A stretch of 61,984 bases of DNA, taken from NCBI RefSeq assembly GCF_001467825.1, contig NZ_LNYK01000001.1:1-61984 (forward strand), read 5' to 3'. Positions 53,132 through 61,984 of the stretch are shown piece by piece. The stretch comes from Legionella londiniensis (GTDB lineage: Bacteria; Pseudomonadota; Gammaproteobacteria; Legionellales; Legionellaceae). The first letter of the stretch is position 1, and every line of letters begins with the position of its first letter. Under the pieces are notes generated by a model. It saw only the letters and a list, made by a program, of their open reading frames with translations. It did no database searches and was not told where the DNA came from. The translations under genes were made by a program, and so were the position numbers.

Positions 53132-53584
53132 CTATTCAATTGAAAAAAGAGGCTGGTCGTATTCAACCGGCTCACCATTTGCAACATGAATAGCAGTAAT
53201 TTTGCCTGCACGATCGGCTTCGATTTCATTAAACATTTTCATAGCCTCTATAATGCATAATGTGTCGCCAATTTTGACAGACTGGCCCACGGTCACAAAG
53301 GGTGCGGCATCTGGAGAAGGCGCAGTGTACATAGTGCCGACCATTGGAGAACGGATCGTGTGCGCAGATGCTGCAGGCTCCGGTTTCTTTTCAACTTCGG
53401 CAGCAGGTGAAGGCTGAATTTGAATTGAAGGAGGCGGAGGAGCAACTGGTCTTGCGGCAGGGGGTTCTGGCGCATACCCATGCCGGCTCAAGCGCAGCGA
53501 CTCTTCGCCTTCCTTGACTTCAATTTCAGAAATACCGGTTTCTTCCAGCAATTCGATTAATTTTTTAATTTTACGTATATCCAT
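53132..53584 (-). CDS. accB: Biotin carboxyl carrier protein AccB
   Basis: 150 aa. An N-terminal helical segment, a Pro/Ala-rich flexible linker (about 40-70) and the C-terminal biotinyl domain with the modification site [12 protein letters not shown]. Biotin is attached to the Lys of MKM. It lies 11 bp upstream of accC. Confidence 0.96.
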   Translation of the reverse strand: MDIRKIKKLIELLEETGISEIEVKEGEESLRLSRHGYAPEPPAARPVAPPPPSIQIQPSPAAEVEKKPEPAASAHTIRSPMVGTMYTAPSPDAAPFVTVGQSVKIGDTLCIIEAMKMFNEIEADRAGKITAIHVANGEPVEYDQPLFSIE

Positions 53585-53598
53585 GGATAAAACTCTCT

Positions 53599-54036
53599 TT
53601 ACTTGGAATGATGAATGATGGCTTCTAAAGCAAGAAAATAACCCTTGGTGCCAAATCCGCTGATTACTCCCAATGCAATATCGGAAAAATAGGAATGGCG
53701 GCGAAAGGATTCGCGGGCATAAATGTTACTGATATGTACCTCAATAAAAGGGATTTTTACCGCGATCAACGCATCACGCAAAGCGATGCTGGTATGCGTA
53801 AAAGCTGCAGGATTGACAATGAAATAATCAATTTTAGCGGCAAAGGCTTCATGAATCAGATGGATTAATTCTGACTCACTGTTGCTTTGCCTGGCCTTGA
53901 GTTCAAAACCTGCAATTTGGGCTTTATCCTTCAGGTTTTGATTCAGTTTTTCCAATGAGTCCTCGCCATAGACTTCAGGCTCTCGGGTGCCAAGCAAGTT
54001 TAAATTCGGGCCATTTAACACAAGAATTGTTTTCAT
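53599..54036 (-). CDS. aroQ: Type II 3-dehydroquinate dehydratase AroQ
   Basis: 145 aa from the ATG at 54036, giving the standard length and the family start [21 protein letters not shown]; the frame is open to 54138. The catalytic Tyr of the flexible lid is replaced within EPEVYG as usual, and the substrate-binding [12 protein letters not shown] and EVHISN are present. Third step of the shikimate pathway. It lies 14 bp before accB. Confidence 0.94.
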   Translation of the reverse strand: MKTILVLNGPNLNLLGTREPEVYGEDSLEKLNQNLKDKAQIAGFELKARQSNSESELIHLIHEAFAAKIDYFIVNPAAFTHTSIALRDALIAVKIPFIEVHISNIYARESFRRHSYFSDIALGVISGFGTKGYFLALEAIIHHSK

Positions 54037-54212
54037 TAAAAAACAGTCGCGATCAAAATTCCCGCAATTTTGCCTGATTCTCACGAATATGTCTATATAT
54101 CCGATGATATCGGCAAGATGCCGGCAAGATAACTTCATATTTACTATCTTGGCTTCTTTGTCTCATTCTGGTTATAGTTAAGTACAGAACTTTGATTCGC
54201 GAAGGATGATTG

Positions 54213-56000
54213 ATGAAAACCCACATCACGGATGTAACGCTACGCGATGCCCATCAATGCTTAATTGCCACAAGGCTTCGTACTGAAGACATGCTGCCTG
54301 TCTGCCATAAAATGGATCAGGTTGGGTTTTGGGCCATGGAAGTTTGGGGCGGGGCAACTTTTGATGCCTGTTTGCGTTTTTTAAAGGAAGACCCATGGGA
54401 GAGGTTAAAGAAGTTGCGTAACGCACTGCCCAATACTGCCTTATCCATGCTCCTGCGCGGGCAAAATTTGCTTGGTTATCGTCATTATGCGGATGATGTT
54501 GTAAAAGAGTTTATTCGGCTGGCCGTGAAAAACGGTATTGATGTATTTCGCGTCTTTGATGCGTTAAATGACACGCGCAATTTAAAAGTGGCAATCGAGT
54601 GTATTAAAAAATACAAAAAACATGCCCAAGGCGCAATTTCTTACACCACAAGTCCTGTCCATACCCTGGAGCGATTCGTAGAGCTTGGCAAGGTCATGGC
54701 AGATATGGGCTGCGACAGCATCGCCATCAAGGATATGGCAGGGCTTTTGACTCCCAAAGCGGCTGTTGAGCTCACTGTGGCTCTGGCCGATGCAACTGGA
54801 TTGCCTATCCATGTCCATAGCCATGCTACTTCAGGTCTGGCCGGGATCTGTCTTTATGAGGCTGTTGTTTCAGGTTGCAGGCATATTGATACAGCGATTT
54901 CTGCCTATTCAGGCGGGGCGTCACATACGGCAACGGAATCCATGGTGGCAGCACTTGCTGATACACCTTATGATACCGGTCTTGATTTGAGCCTGCTGCT
55001 TGAAATTGGCGATTACTTTCAAGGTATTCGCAAAAAATATCAGCAATTTGAGAGTGAAGCCCGGGAAATTGATCCGAGAGTGCAACTCTACCAGGTTCCA
55101 GGAGGGATGATTTCCAATCTGTACAACCAACTAAAAGAGCAGCAGGCTTTGGATAAAATGCAGGAAGTGCATGCTGAAATTCCCCGAGTGCGGAAGGATT
55201 TGGGTTATCCTCCTCTTGTGACCCCAACATCGCAAATTGTTGGCGCTCAGGCGGTGCTTAATGTATTAACCGGCGAGCGTTATAAGACTATTACCAATGA
55301 GGTCAAGCTCTATTGTCAGGGAAAATATGGCGCCCCACCTGGAAAAATCAATGCCCGATTGCGTCAAAAAGCAATTGGCCAAACGGAAGTGATTGAAGGG
55401 CGGCCTGCCGATTTATTGCCCTGCGAACTTGAGCGTTTGCGAAAAAACATAGGTGGTTTAGCGGAAAATGAAGAAGATGTGTTGTCTTATGCCATGTTTC
55501 CTGAGGTAGCAAAGCAGTTTCTGGAAGAACGAAAGAATCTGGCGCTGAGCCCCGAGCCACTGCTGGCACCGGAATTAAATGTAAAAAAACAACCTTTATC
55601 CGAATTTGAATTTTCCTTGCATGGCGAACAATATCACGTCAAAGTGGGCGGAACCGGAAAACGGGAAAATGGCAAACAGGCCTATTATCTTTGGGTTGAC
55701 GGCGTGCCGGAAGAAGTCATTCTTCATTATACTGAAGAAAACCGGAAGGATTCCTCGCCTCTGCCGCAAAAACCAATTTCAGCGGGGGACATAACAGCTG
55801 CCATGCCGGGAACCGTAGTCAGTGTTCAGGTAAAAGCAGGTGATGAAGTTAAAGTCGGGCAGGCATTGCTGGTGATGGAAGCCATGAAAATGGAAACCGA
55901 AATCCAGGCGCCTTTTGCCGGGAAGGTGCAGGAAGTCTATTGTCAAAAAGGGGATAGCATCACACCCAGGCAGGTGTTAATTCACCTGGCAAAAATATAA
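54213..56000 (+). CDS. Pyruvate carboxylase B / oxaloacetate decarboxylase alpha subunit
   Basis: 595 aa from the ATG at 54213 (GAAGGA upstream). The N-terminus is a carboxyltransferase TIM barrel (TDVTLRDAHQCLIATR, metal site in HVHSHATSG); the C-terminus is a biotinyl domain with Lys559 in EAMKMETEI, linked by a Pro-rich stretch. With a separate biotin carboxylase this acts as two-subunit pyruvate carboxylase; with OadB/OadG it would be a sodium-pumping decarboxylase. No oadB/oadG is adjacent, favouring the first. It is divergent from aroQ-accB-accC. Confidence 0.88.
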   Translation: MKTHITDVTLRDAHQCLIATRLRTEDMLPVCHKMDQVGFWAMEVWGGATFDACLRFLKEDPWERLKKLRNALPNTALSMLLRGQNLLGYRHYADDVVKEFIRLAVKNGIDVFRVFDALNDTRNLKVAIECIKKYKKHAQGAISYTTSPVHTLERFVELGKVMADMGCDSIAIKDMAGLLTPKAAVELTVALADATGLPIHVHSHATSGLAGICLYEAVVSGCRHIDTAISAYSGGASHTATESMVAALADTPYDTGLDLSLLLEIGDYFQGIRKKYQQFESEAREIDPRVQLYQVPGGMISNLYNQLKEQQALDKMQEVHAEIPRVRKDLGYPPLVTPTSQIVGAQAVLNVLTGERYKTITNEVKLYCQGKYGAPPGKINARLRQKAIGQTEVIEGRPADLLPCELERLRKNIGGLAENEEDVLSYAMFPEVAKQFLEERKNLALSPEPLLAPELNVKKQPLSEFEFSLHGEQYHVKVGGTGKRENGKQAYYLWVDGVPEEVILHYTEENRKDSSPLPQKPISAGDITAAMPGTVVSVQVKAGDEVKVGQALLVMEAMKMETEIQAPFAGKVQEVYCQKGDSITPRQVLIHLAKI

Positions 56001-56310
56001 CTGATTCAAGATGAACTATGAGCCTTTATCTTTTGCAAGAGGCATTTTAGTTAAAATTCTTATTGTTTTTTACCGCATTTTCTGTTTTGCTATGTGTGCT
56101 TAATAAGCATGGTCATGGAATAAGCACGCAAGTTCAGCAGATAAAGCTATTCGAATCATTTCTTGATGATCTGTATTCCATTCTCATGAATTTACTGGCT
56201 TAATTAATTTTGGCTGCTATGCTGTTTAAGCCTCTATGATTCATTACATCGCATGTCCAGCGATAAAAGGATAGTTTACTCAAGCATTTAACGCTTAAGG
56301 AGAAAGTTTC
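56001..56310 (+). promoter_or_regulatory. Upstream region of the metalloprotease gene
   Basis: 310 bp, AT-rich, no open frame of interest. It ends in a strong ribosome site AAGGAGAAAG before the ATG at 56311. AAGC-N7-GCTT (near 56284-56298) could form a small leader hairpin. A promoter is expected here, but I do not see a convincing -35/-10 pair. Confidence 0.4.
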
Positions 56311-57951
56311 ATGGCTAATCATTCTCATGTTTATTCAGCCGTTTTTTTGTCTTTGGCTGTTGCAGCGCCAGCATTTGCTGCAGAGCCTGTTTCCTTACAA
56401 AATGATTCGCTGCATTCCATTCCCGGCAACATAGAATTGCTTTTCCCCGGCGATAAACCAAAACTAGCTGGTTCAGCCGATACCATGCAATTTCTAAAAC
56501 AGCATCGAGATATTAATAAGGTTATGCATATCCGTATGCAGCAGCAATATGCCGGCTTTCCTGTATTTGGCGGCTATGTCGTTTTGCATACGAGGCAACC
56601 CCACAACATGCTTTTGCATAACAAAAGCGAAGTCCTTTTAAATGGCAAGGTATATAAAGCGCTGGAAAAAGATTTGGGTAAGCCGCAAGCCGATTTTAAA
56701 AAAAATGCCTCCCGTGCCCTGGAACAATTAAAAGCCAAGTATCCAAACCAGGCTATCAGTGAAGAAGAGGCGATACCTATGGTTTACATAGATGAGGATG
56801 ATCGTGCACATTGGGCCTATAAGGTCAGCGCTTTAGTTCGCTATCCAGATAAAATACCAGAACGGCCAACCATGATTATGGATGCCAGTACCCTGACGCC
56901 TTTTGTAGAGTGGAATGATATCAAAACAGCTTACACAGAAGTCAGAGGCAGGGGATTTGGCGGCAATACCAGTTCGCGTAAAGTTCAATATGGAAGAAAA
57001 AATGTCCCTTACTTGATAATCCATAGAGACAACGAAGCAGGCATTTGTGCTATGGAAAACGACTCAGTCAGAGTTGTTGACATGAAACATAAGGTATACG
57101 GTAAAAACGTTCCCATGAAGTTTTCCTGTCAAAAAGGCAATCTTAAATCAAAAATATTCTGGACAGGATACAATGCAAACGGCTATGACCGTGCCAATGG
57201 CGCTTTCTCGCCGTCCAATGATGCGCTTTACGCAGGCCAGGTTATTAATCAATTGTACAATCAATGGTATGGGATTCCTCCTTTAGTCAATAATGCCGGG
57301 AAAGCCATGAAAATGATTATGCGCGTTCACTATGGGCGTTCTTATGAAAATGCGTTTTGGGATGGCAAGCAGATGACTTTCGGTGACGGCGGTCGCTTAC
57401 TCCATCCGTTGGTTTCACTGGGAATTGGCGCCCATGAGATATCTCATGGATTTACCGAGCAGTATTCAAATTTGATGTATTATGGACAATCCGGCGGCAT
57501 GAATGAATCATTTTCCGATATGGCGGCAAAAGCTGCTGAATTTTTTGCCCAAGGAAAAAATGACTGGAAAATTGGTGGAGAAATATTTAAGAAAAAGAGC
57601 GGCTACGATGCAATTCGCTACATGGATAAGCCGAGCCGGGATGGGGAATCCATAGACAGTGCAGATGAGTATTACAAGGGATTGGATGTTCATTATTCAA
57701 GCGGCGTGTATAATCGTTTGTTTTATCTGCTGGCTACGACTCCCAACTGGAACACCCGCAAGGCCTTTGATGTCATGGTGAAAGCCAATATGGATTATTG
57801 GACACCCTATTCTACATTTGTGCAGGGTGGCTGCGGCATTATCAGTGCAACGCAGGATTTGGGATATGAGGTTCATGATGTAAAAAATGCACTTGCAAAA
57901 GTAGCGGTTGATTATCAAAACTGTAATGAATCCCAAACATTGATGGGGTAA
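56311..57951 (+). CDS. Secreted zinc metalloprotease, M4 (thermolysin) family, ProA-like
   Basis: 546 aa. Signal peptide with cleavage after AFA (residue 23), an FTP/PepSY-type propeptide to about residue 205, then the thermolysin domain. Zinc ligands H375 and H379 in HEISH, E399 in GGMNESFSD; the catalytic Glu is E376. The spacing equals that of thermolysin. Size and layout match the Legionella major secreted protease ProA/Msp, exported by type II secretion. A terminator-like hairpin follows. Confidence 0.92.
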   Translation: MANHSHVYSAVFLSLAVAAPAFAAEPVSLQNDSLHSIPGNIELLFPGDKPKLAGSADTMQFLKQHRDINKVMHIRMQQQYAGFPVFGGYVVLHTRQPHNMLLHNKSEVLLNGKVYKALEKDLGKPQADFKKNASRALEQLKAKYPNQAISEEEAIPMVYIDEDDRAHWAYKVSALVRYPDKIPERPTMIMDASTLTPFVEWNDIKTAYTEVRGRGFGGNTSSRKVQYGRKNVPYLIIHRDNEAGICAMENDSVRVVDMKHKVYGKNVPMKFSCQKGNLKSKIFWTGYNANGYDRANGAFSPSNDALYAGQVINQLYNQWYGIPPLVNNAGKAMKMIMRVHYGRSYENAFWDGKQMTFGDGGRLLHPLVSLGIGAHEISHGFTEQYSNLMYYGQSGGMNESFSDMAAKAAEFFAQGKNDWKIGGEIFKKKSGYDAIRYMDKPSRDGESIDSADEYYKGLDVHYSSGVYNRLFYLLATTPNWNTRKAFDVMVKANMDYWTPYSTFVQGGCGIISATQDLGYEVHDVKNALAKVAVDYQNCNESQTLMG

Positions 57952-58253
57952 GTCTTGCCTGAATTTCGTAATAAGTCTTTATCAGCGGCGGATAACCAAT
58001 GACCACATCCCGGGCTAGGGCTTTGCCCAATCCGGGACATTTATCTTTTAAATCACCAAATATATTTATATATTTGCAAATTTAGCCATCATATTTTAAA
58101 AATGGCCTATGCTAATTAATATGGATAATGGTGGGCTTTATCAGTATGATGCAGAAGATCTGGCAAATAGCCATCAGACGTGTTGACACGTTGCATCGTC
58201 ATTTTTGCAAAACCCTGGTGTCAAAGTCTCAGGCCAAATAAAGGTGAGTGTAA
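57952..58253. other. Intergenic region after the protease gene, with a terminator-like hairpin
   Basis: 302 bp. TCCCGG (58008-58013) pairs with CCGGGA (58032-58037), enclosing a second stem GGGC/GCCC, and is followed by CATTTATCTTTT: a plausible terminator of the protease gene. The right part should hold the promoter of the following gene, whose ribosome site is GGTGAG before 58254. Nothing else is recognised. Confidence 0.6.
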
Positions 58254-59021
58254 ATGCAGCAATCCACGCAAACCATTTCACTGATAACATATAACATCCA
58301 TAAAGGTTTTGGCTTTGGTAAAATCCGTTTTTTATTACCCGAAATGCGTGAAGCGATTACTTCATTAAATCCGGATTTTGTTTTTTTGCAAGAAGTGCAG
58401 GGAGAGCACAGGAGACGCCAAAAACGGATTGACGCCTGGCCGGATGCCCCTCAGTTTGAATATATTGCTGAAAAGATTTGGCCTCATTATGTATATGCCA
58501 AAAATGCCATCTATCAGTCAGGTCACCACGGCAACGCCATTTTGAGCAAATATCCTTTTGAGCGATTTGAAAATATTAATTTATCCTCGCTCAATCGCGC
58601 CTCGCGCGGGATTTTGCATAGCCAGCTTATCTTAAGCGACGCTCCGAAAATAAAGATTCATCTGCTTTGTGTTCACTTGGGATTGTTTAAGGCTGAGCGT
58701 AAGGAACAATCCAAAACCTTAATGGCGAGGATCAGCGAAGCAGTTCCTGAGGATGAACCTTTACTGATGGCAGGGGATTTCAATGACTGGCGAATGCATT
58801 TATCAAAGCCCCTGGCAGAAGAATTGGGTATTCAGGAAGCCTTTTATTCTTTAGAAGGGAAGCATGCGCGCTCTTTTCCTGCCATTAGGCCTTCCTTGTG
58901 CATAGACAGGGTTTATTTTCGGGGTATGGAAGCGCGCGAAGTACAATGCCTGCAGGGCAAACCATGGCGCATGCTGTCGGATCATGTGCCCTTGTTTGCC
59001 CGATTTACGTTGACTGTTTGA
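58254..59021 (+). CDS. Endonuclease/exonuclease/phosphatase-family protein
   Basis: 255 aa, one EEP domain. Motifs in order: TYNIHKGF, FVFLQEVQGE (metal-binding Glu), GHHGNAILSK, LLCVHLGLF, LMAGDFNDWR and the C-terminal SDHVPLFARF. Members cut nucleic acids or phosphate esters of lipids and sugars; the closest bacterial relatives (YbhP-like) are uncharacterised. No signal peptide, so cytoplasmic. Confidence 0.9.
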   Translation: MQQSTQTISLITYNIHKGFGFGKIRFLLPEMREAITSLNPDFVFLQEVQGEHRRRQKRIDAWPDAPQFEYIAEKIWPHYVYAKNAIYQSGHHGNAILSKYPFERFENINLSSLNRASRGILHSQLILSDAPKIKIHLLCVHLGLFKAERKEQSKTLMARISEAVPEDEPLLMAGDFNDWRMHLSKPLAEELGIQEAFYSLEGKHARSFPAIRPSLCIDRVYFRGMEAREVQCLQGKPWRMLSDHVPLFARFTLTV

Positions 59022-59091
59022 GGCTTTCATGGTTTGCAAAAGAACATGAATGGCGAAATGGATGTCAACAGTAAAGTTGTGTTGCAGTTTT

Positions 59092-60105
59092 TTAGGATTC
59101 CATGTTTTCCTGATATTCACCAAAACATGCCAAGCTGTTTAAATGCGCACGTTTCAAGAGCGCTTTTTGAGCTTTTTCTACATTCTCTGACTTCCCTTCC
59201 CAGATCTTCAGACAATCTTCCTGTAAGGCTCTACCATATGAAAAGCTTAACATCCAAGGTTGTGGACCAAATGAGTTTATGGCATTTAAGTTGGCTGTAG
59301 CCTGTGTCGGCGATTGACCTCCGGAGAGGAAATTAATGGAAGGCACCGCAGCGGGAACATGATTTAGGAAAATGCTTAGGGTGTAATTGGCTATTTCTTC
59401 CGGAGAACTGAAAGGTTTGCTCTCCTTGCCGCAGGTAATCATGCTCGGCTTTAAAATAATGTGCTCCAAGGCAACTTGATGGATAAAAAGCGAATGGAAT
59501 AATTCATGGAAAACAATTTCTGAGGCTTCCGCACAGCGCTCTATGCTGTGGGCACCATCCATCAGGATTTCAGGCTCAACAATAGGGACAATTCCTGCTT
59601 CCTGACAGCAGGCAGCATAACGGGCCAGAACCTCAGCACCTGCTTTAATGGCAATCAGGCTAGGTTTATAGTCTGAAATAGAGTAAACATTACGCCACTT
59701 GGCAAATTTTGCACCCAGTTTTTTAAAATGCATCAGGCGCTCTGGCAAGCCATCCAACCCTTGGGTAATTTTTTCATCATCGGTATTTGCCAGGGGAACC
59801 AGGCCTTTATCCACTTTGATGCCGGGGATAATGCCTTTTTGGGCAAACAATTCAACAATAGGGGTGCCTTGTTCATCATGATGCTGAAATGTTTCTTCAA
59901 ATAAGATCACGCCATTAATGTATTTTTCCAAATCTTTGGTGTTGGCGAGCAACAGCCGATAATTGCGCCGGTTTTCCTCATTGTTTTCAAGCCCGATGCT
60001 TGCAAACCGTTTGCCTATCGTACCTGTACTTTCATCGGCAGCCAAAAAGCCTTTACCCTCTTGCAATAAGGCATCCATTGTGGTTGATAGCTCATCAAAA
60101 TTCAT
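59092..60105 (-). CDS. Class I fructose-bisphosphate aldolase
   Basis: 337 aa. KGFLAADESTGTIGKRF at the N-terminus, IVEPEILMDGAH, the Schiff-base Lys in IILKPSMITCG and the phosphate-binding LSGGQS. This is the eukaryotic-type, metal-independent aldolase, found in Legionella and some other bacteria. GGAG lies seven bases before the ATG. It runs convergent to the EEP gene. Confidence 0.93.
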   Translation of the reverse strand: MNFDELSTTMDALLQEGKGFLAADESTGTIGKRFASIGLENNEENRRNYRLLLANTKDLEKYINGVILFEETFQHHDEQGTPIVELFAQKGIIPGIKVDKGLVPLANTDDEKITQGLDGLPERLMHFKKLGAKFAKWRNVYSISDYKPSLIAIKAGAEVLARYAACCQEAGIVPIVEPEILMDGAHSIERCAEASEIVFHELFHSLFIHQVALEHIILKPSMITCGKESKPFSSPEEIANYTLSIFLNHVPAAVPSINFLSGGQSPTQATANLNAINSFGPQPWMLSFSYGRALQEDCLKIWEGKSENVEKAQKALLKRAHLNSLACFGEYQENMES

Positions 60106-60163
60106 ATTTCGCTCCTGATTTTTATTATTGATAAGTGTGAGTCTTAGTTAGGCTCGGGTTGAT

Positions 60164-60901
60164 TTATTTTCCGGAAATATATTTTTCACGAATGATTTGC
60201 TGCAAGCTGAATCCTTGTTCCTTAAGCAGGTTAAAAGACTCGTCAATCATACCCGGGTTGCCGCACAAATATACCATGTCCCTTTCCGGATCTAATTGTA
60301 AATGGGGAAACGCGCTTTGCACATAGCCCTTAAATTCATGCTGATGTTCATGAACTTCAGTTTCACGGCTTAAGTGAGCGCGAAAGATAACCCGGTCAGA
60401 AGAAGCAACAAACGCTCTAAATTCATTACCGTACAGTATATCCTCCCGTTTCTGCACTCCTTGTAAAATGACAATTTCAAGGTTGGGGTCAAGCTTGAGC
60501 CGTCTTTTTAACTCAGAAAGCATAGCGCGATAAGGTGTGATGCCAGTGCTGGTGGCAATCAGGACATACCGTTTGGGATTGTCATCCTTGAGAACCAGTC
60601 GGCCAAAAGGACCTGTGATATTGATTGAATCACCAGGTTTTAAATTAAAAAGAAATTCGCTGCCGGGCCCGCCTGCTACGTAGCCTGCAGCAAACTCAAT
60701 GCGATTGTTTTGCAGGGGAATATTGGCAATGCTGTAGCTTCGCCGCAGGGTTTTACCGTCACGCTCAAAATGAATGGTTATAAATTGTCCTGGAAGATAG
60801 TCAAAAGCCGGCTTCTGCTCGCATTTGCAGATAAAATGCCTGACTTTGGGCGAGAGCATAAAGGCCTCTTCAAGCATAATCGGAAAGGTATTGATGGACA
60901 T
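60164..60901 (-). CDS. fpr: Ferredoxin/flavodoxin-NADP reductase
   Basis: 245 aa. FAD-binding RSYSIAN (RxYS), NADP-binding segment ATSTGITPYRAML and the C-terminal MVYLCGNPGMIDE followed by a terminal EKYISGK. It passes electrons between NADPH and ferredoxin or flavodoxin. Close to the size of bacterial Fpr. 58 bp upstream of the aldolase gene in the same direction. Confidence 0.9.
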   Translation of the reverse strand: MSINTFPIMLEEAFMLSPKVRHFICKCEQKPAFDYLPGQFITIHFERDGKTLRRSYSIANIPLQNNRIEFAAGYVAGGPGSEFLFNLKPGDSINITGPFGRLVLKDDNPKRYVLIATSTGITPYRAMLSELKRRLKLDPNLEIVILQGVQKREDILYGNEFRAFVASSDRVIFRAHLSRETEVHEHQHEFKGYVQSAFPHLQLDPERDMVYLCGNPGMIDESFNLLKEQGFSLQQIIREKYISGK

Positions 60902-61029
60902 AATTACATATAAAAATTGATTAAATGGTTAATATAGGCTAAAAACAGGATATTGCAAGTATTATTTATATACAGAGTGATAATTTTATGTATTCCAAGG
61001 TTAGCCAGGAAAATGTGTATAATTAAATT

Positions 61030-61563
61030 ATGAATGCTGATATCGTAACCATGATTGGCAATTTAAGCCGATCGCTGCTGGCCGTACAGGCACTAATTAC
61101 AGGCCTGGCCTATCTTATTGGCATTCTTTTTATGTGGACGGCTATCAGTAAGCTCAGAAAAATTGGCGATGCCCGCTCAAGGGGCGGTTCTCATGAAAAG
61201 ATGTTTATTCCCATTGCCTATTTCCTTGGCGGAGCGGCCTTACTTTTTTTACCTTCAGCCATAACGGTATTGTCGACCACAACATTCGGTTATGGAAATG
61301 TCCTACAATATTCTCAGTATAAGCCCTATGATATCTACAGCTCCATGAAAGTTGTTATCCTGACGGTTGGCTTGATATGGTTTGTACGAGGGTGCACGCT
61401 GCTCGTCCATGCGAGCCAGCCAGGGATACAACATGGCCCGAAGGGGTTGGCTTTTCTTTGCGCGGGTATACTGGCTATTAATTTTGAGGGAACGATTGCC
61501 GCCTTGAATTATGTAATGAATAATCTAATTACGCTGTCAGAAGAGGTATCAAGACGATTTTGA
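61030..61563 (+). CDS. IcmC/DotE/DotV-like membrane protein
   Basis: 177 aa with four predicted transmembrane helices (about 15-38, 55-75, 105-125 and 140-165). The order LQALITGLAYLIGILFMWTA, then SHEKMFIPIAYFLGGAALLFLPSA, resembles IcmC and DotV, inner-membrane parts of the Legionella Dot/Icm (type IVB) system. It stands alone rather than in an icm/dot cluster, so it is probably a paralogue. A genuine icmC in an unusual place is the alternative. Confidence 0.65.
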   Translation: MNADIVTMIGNLSRSLLAVQALITGLAYLIGILFMWTAISKLRKIGDARSRGGSHEKMFIPIAYFLGGAALLFLPSAITVLSTTTFGYGNVLQYSQYKPYDIYSSMKVVILTVGLIWFVRGCTLLVHASQPGIQHGPKGLAFLCAGILAINFEGTIAALNYVMNNLITLSEEVSRRF

Positions 61564-61727
61564 CAAGGTTTATTGACAATTTGTTTTATGGCGGGAAAAT
61601 GTTAGAACCGGGCTCATTGGTATCAGTTTAACAACTTATGCAAAATTAGAGCAAGCAATGTCTTTTTCGGTAAAACAAATTCTTAACATGTGCTAACATG
61701 CAGGGCTTAACAAAAGGAGCAGGATGT

Positions 61728-61984
61728 ATGAAACGGCTGAATTGGATTTTTTGCATTGGGTTTTTATTTTTTTCTACAGCAGCTTTGGCAGAAAAAGCGC
61801 CGGATTCTCCACAAAAAAATACCATAAAACCGACCCTCATACTGAATCATCTAAAGCCTTTAAAGCATCAGGAAACAGGTGGAGATGAACTCTATATGGA
61901 TATAGGGGTCTATAGGGCACAAAAAGAAGGCCGTTTTTTCCGAATTCCAGAATTCCCGAAAAACTGGCCATCCAGCCAATCCGA
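61728..61984 (+). CDS. Exported protein, N-terminal part, cut by the window edge
   Basis: ATG at 61728 with AGGAG... (AAAGGAGCAGG) upstream; the frame stays open for 85 codons to the edge. A signal peptide ends at FSTAALA, residue 21. The mature start is polar and Lys/Pro-rich, with TLILNHLKPLK and LYMDIGVYRA. No family is recognised from this fragment. Confidence 0.75.
   Translation, partial: MKRLNWIFCIGFLFFSTAALAEKAPDSPQKNTIKPTLILNHLKPLKHQETGGDELYMDIGVYRAQKEGRFFRIPEFPKNWPSSQS

Overview
The window looks like a Legionella-type gammaproteobacterial chromosome with an integrative conjugative element (ICE) inserted at a CAT-anticodon tRNA gene. This rests on: a lvrR-lvrA-lvrB-lvrC-like regulatory module followed by a GI-type (MPF-G/PFGI-1-like) type IV secretion cluster, a ProA-like M4 metalloprotease, an IcmC/DotV-like membrane protein, and housekeeping genes of moderate GC. 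The species cannot be fixed from the sequence alone. The ICE fills 1 to about 41437 and runs off the left edge; bases 41437-61984 are conserved chromosome.

ICE, left to right. 156-3905 (minus): a DUF2779 Cas4-like/DEDD nuclease and a pair of tyrosine-recombinase-like genes, one with an intact catalytic set and one degenerate. 3906-4453: a structured non-coding interval with, on the minus strand, a sequence matching every core position of a type I hammerhead self-cleaving ribozyme (4225-4275), in the leader of the recombinase operon. 4454-6277 (plus): an AT-rich two-domain P-loop/deoxycytidylate-deaminase gene of the AvcD anti-phage type, preceded by two strong inverted repeats that could belong to an AvcI-like RNA antitoxin. 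6291-22585 (minus): the conjugation operon (coupling protein TraD, TraG-, TraH- and TraU-like proteins, VirB4-type ATPase TraC, TraB/TraK/TraE/TraL-like core, pilin-like and RAQPRD proteins, PilL). No relaxase is in the window. 22611-24877: CsrA paralogue lvrC, lvrB and lvrA (143-nt overlap), and a divergent S24-type repressor.

24908-37641 (minus) is a defence operon: HTH regulator, hsdM, hsdS, hsdR, a PrrC/RloC-like AAA ATPase and an SbcD/SbcC (YhaO/YhaN)-like nuclease pair. hsdM is interrupted by an in-frame TAA directly after its SAM-binding motif, so the methylase may be dead or made as two fragments. 37965-39810 is a small cargo operon (alpha/beta hydrolase, LuxR-type regulator, small protein). 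39992-41346 is an AlpA-like gene overlapping the tRNA-targeting integrase by 151 nt. Related palindromes of the form AMACACGAWATGTGTTTTA lie upstream of the integrase module, at the left edge and, in weaker form, upstream of the repressor, suggesting one regulator controls integration and transfer.

Chromosome: rpsU-yqeY-dnaG-rpoD (macromolecular synthesis operon, with a terminator between yqeY and dnaG), tsaD, plsY, hemW, mdh, prmA-accC-accB-aroQ, a divergent oxaloacetate decarboxylase/pyruvate carboxylase B-type gene, proA-like protease, an endonuclease/exonuclease/phosphatase protein, class I aldolase, ferredoxin-NADP reductase, an IcmC-like protein, and the start of an exported protein cut by the window edge.
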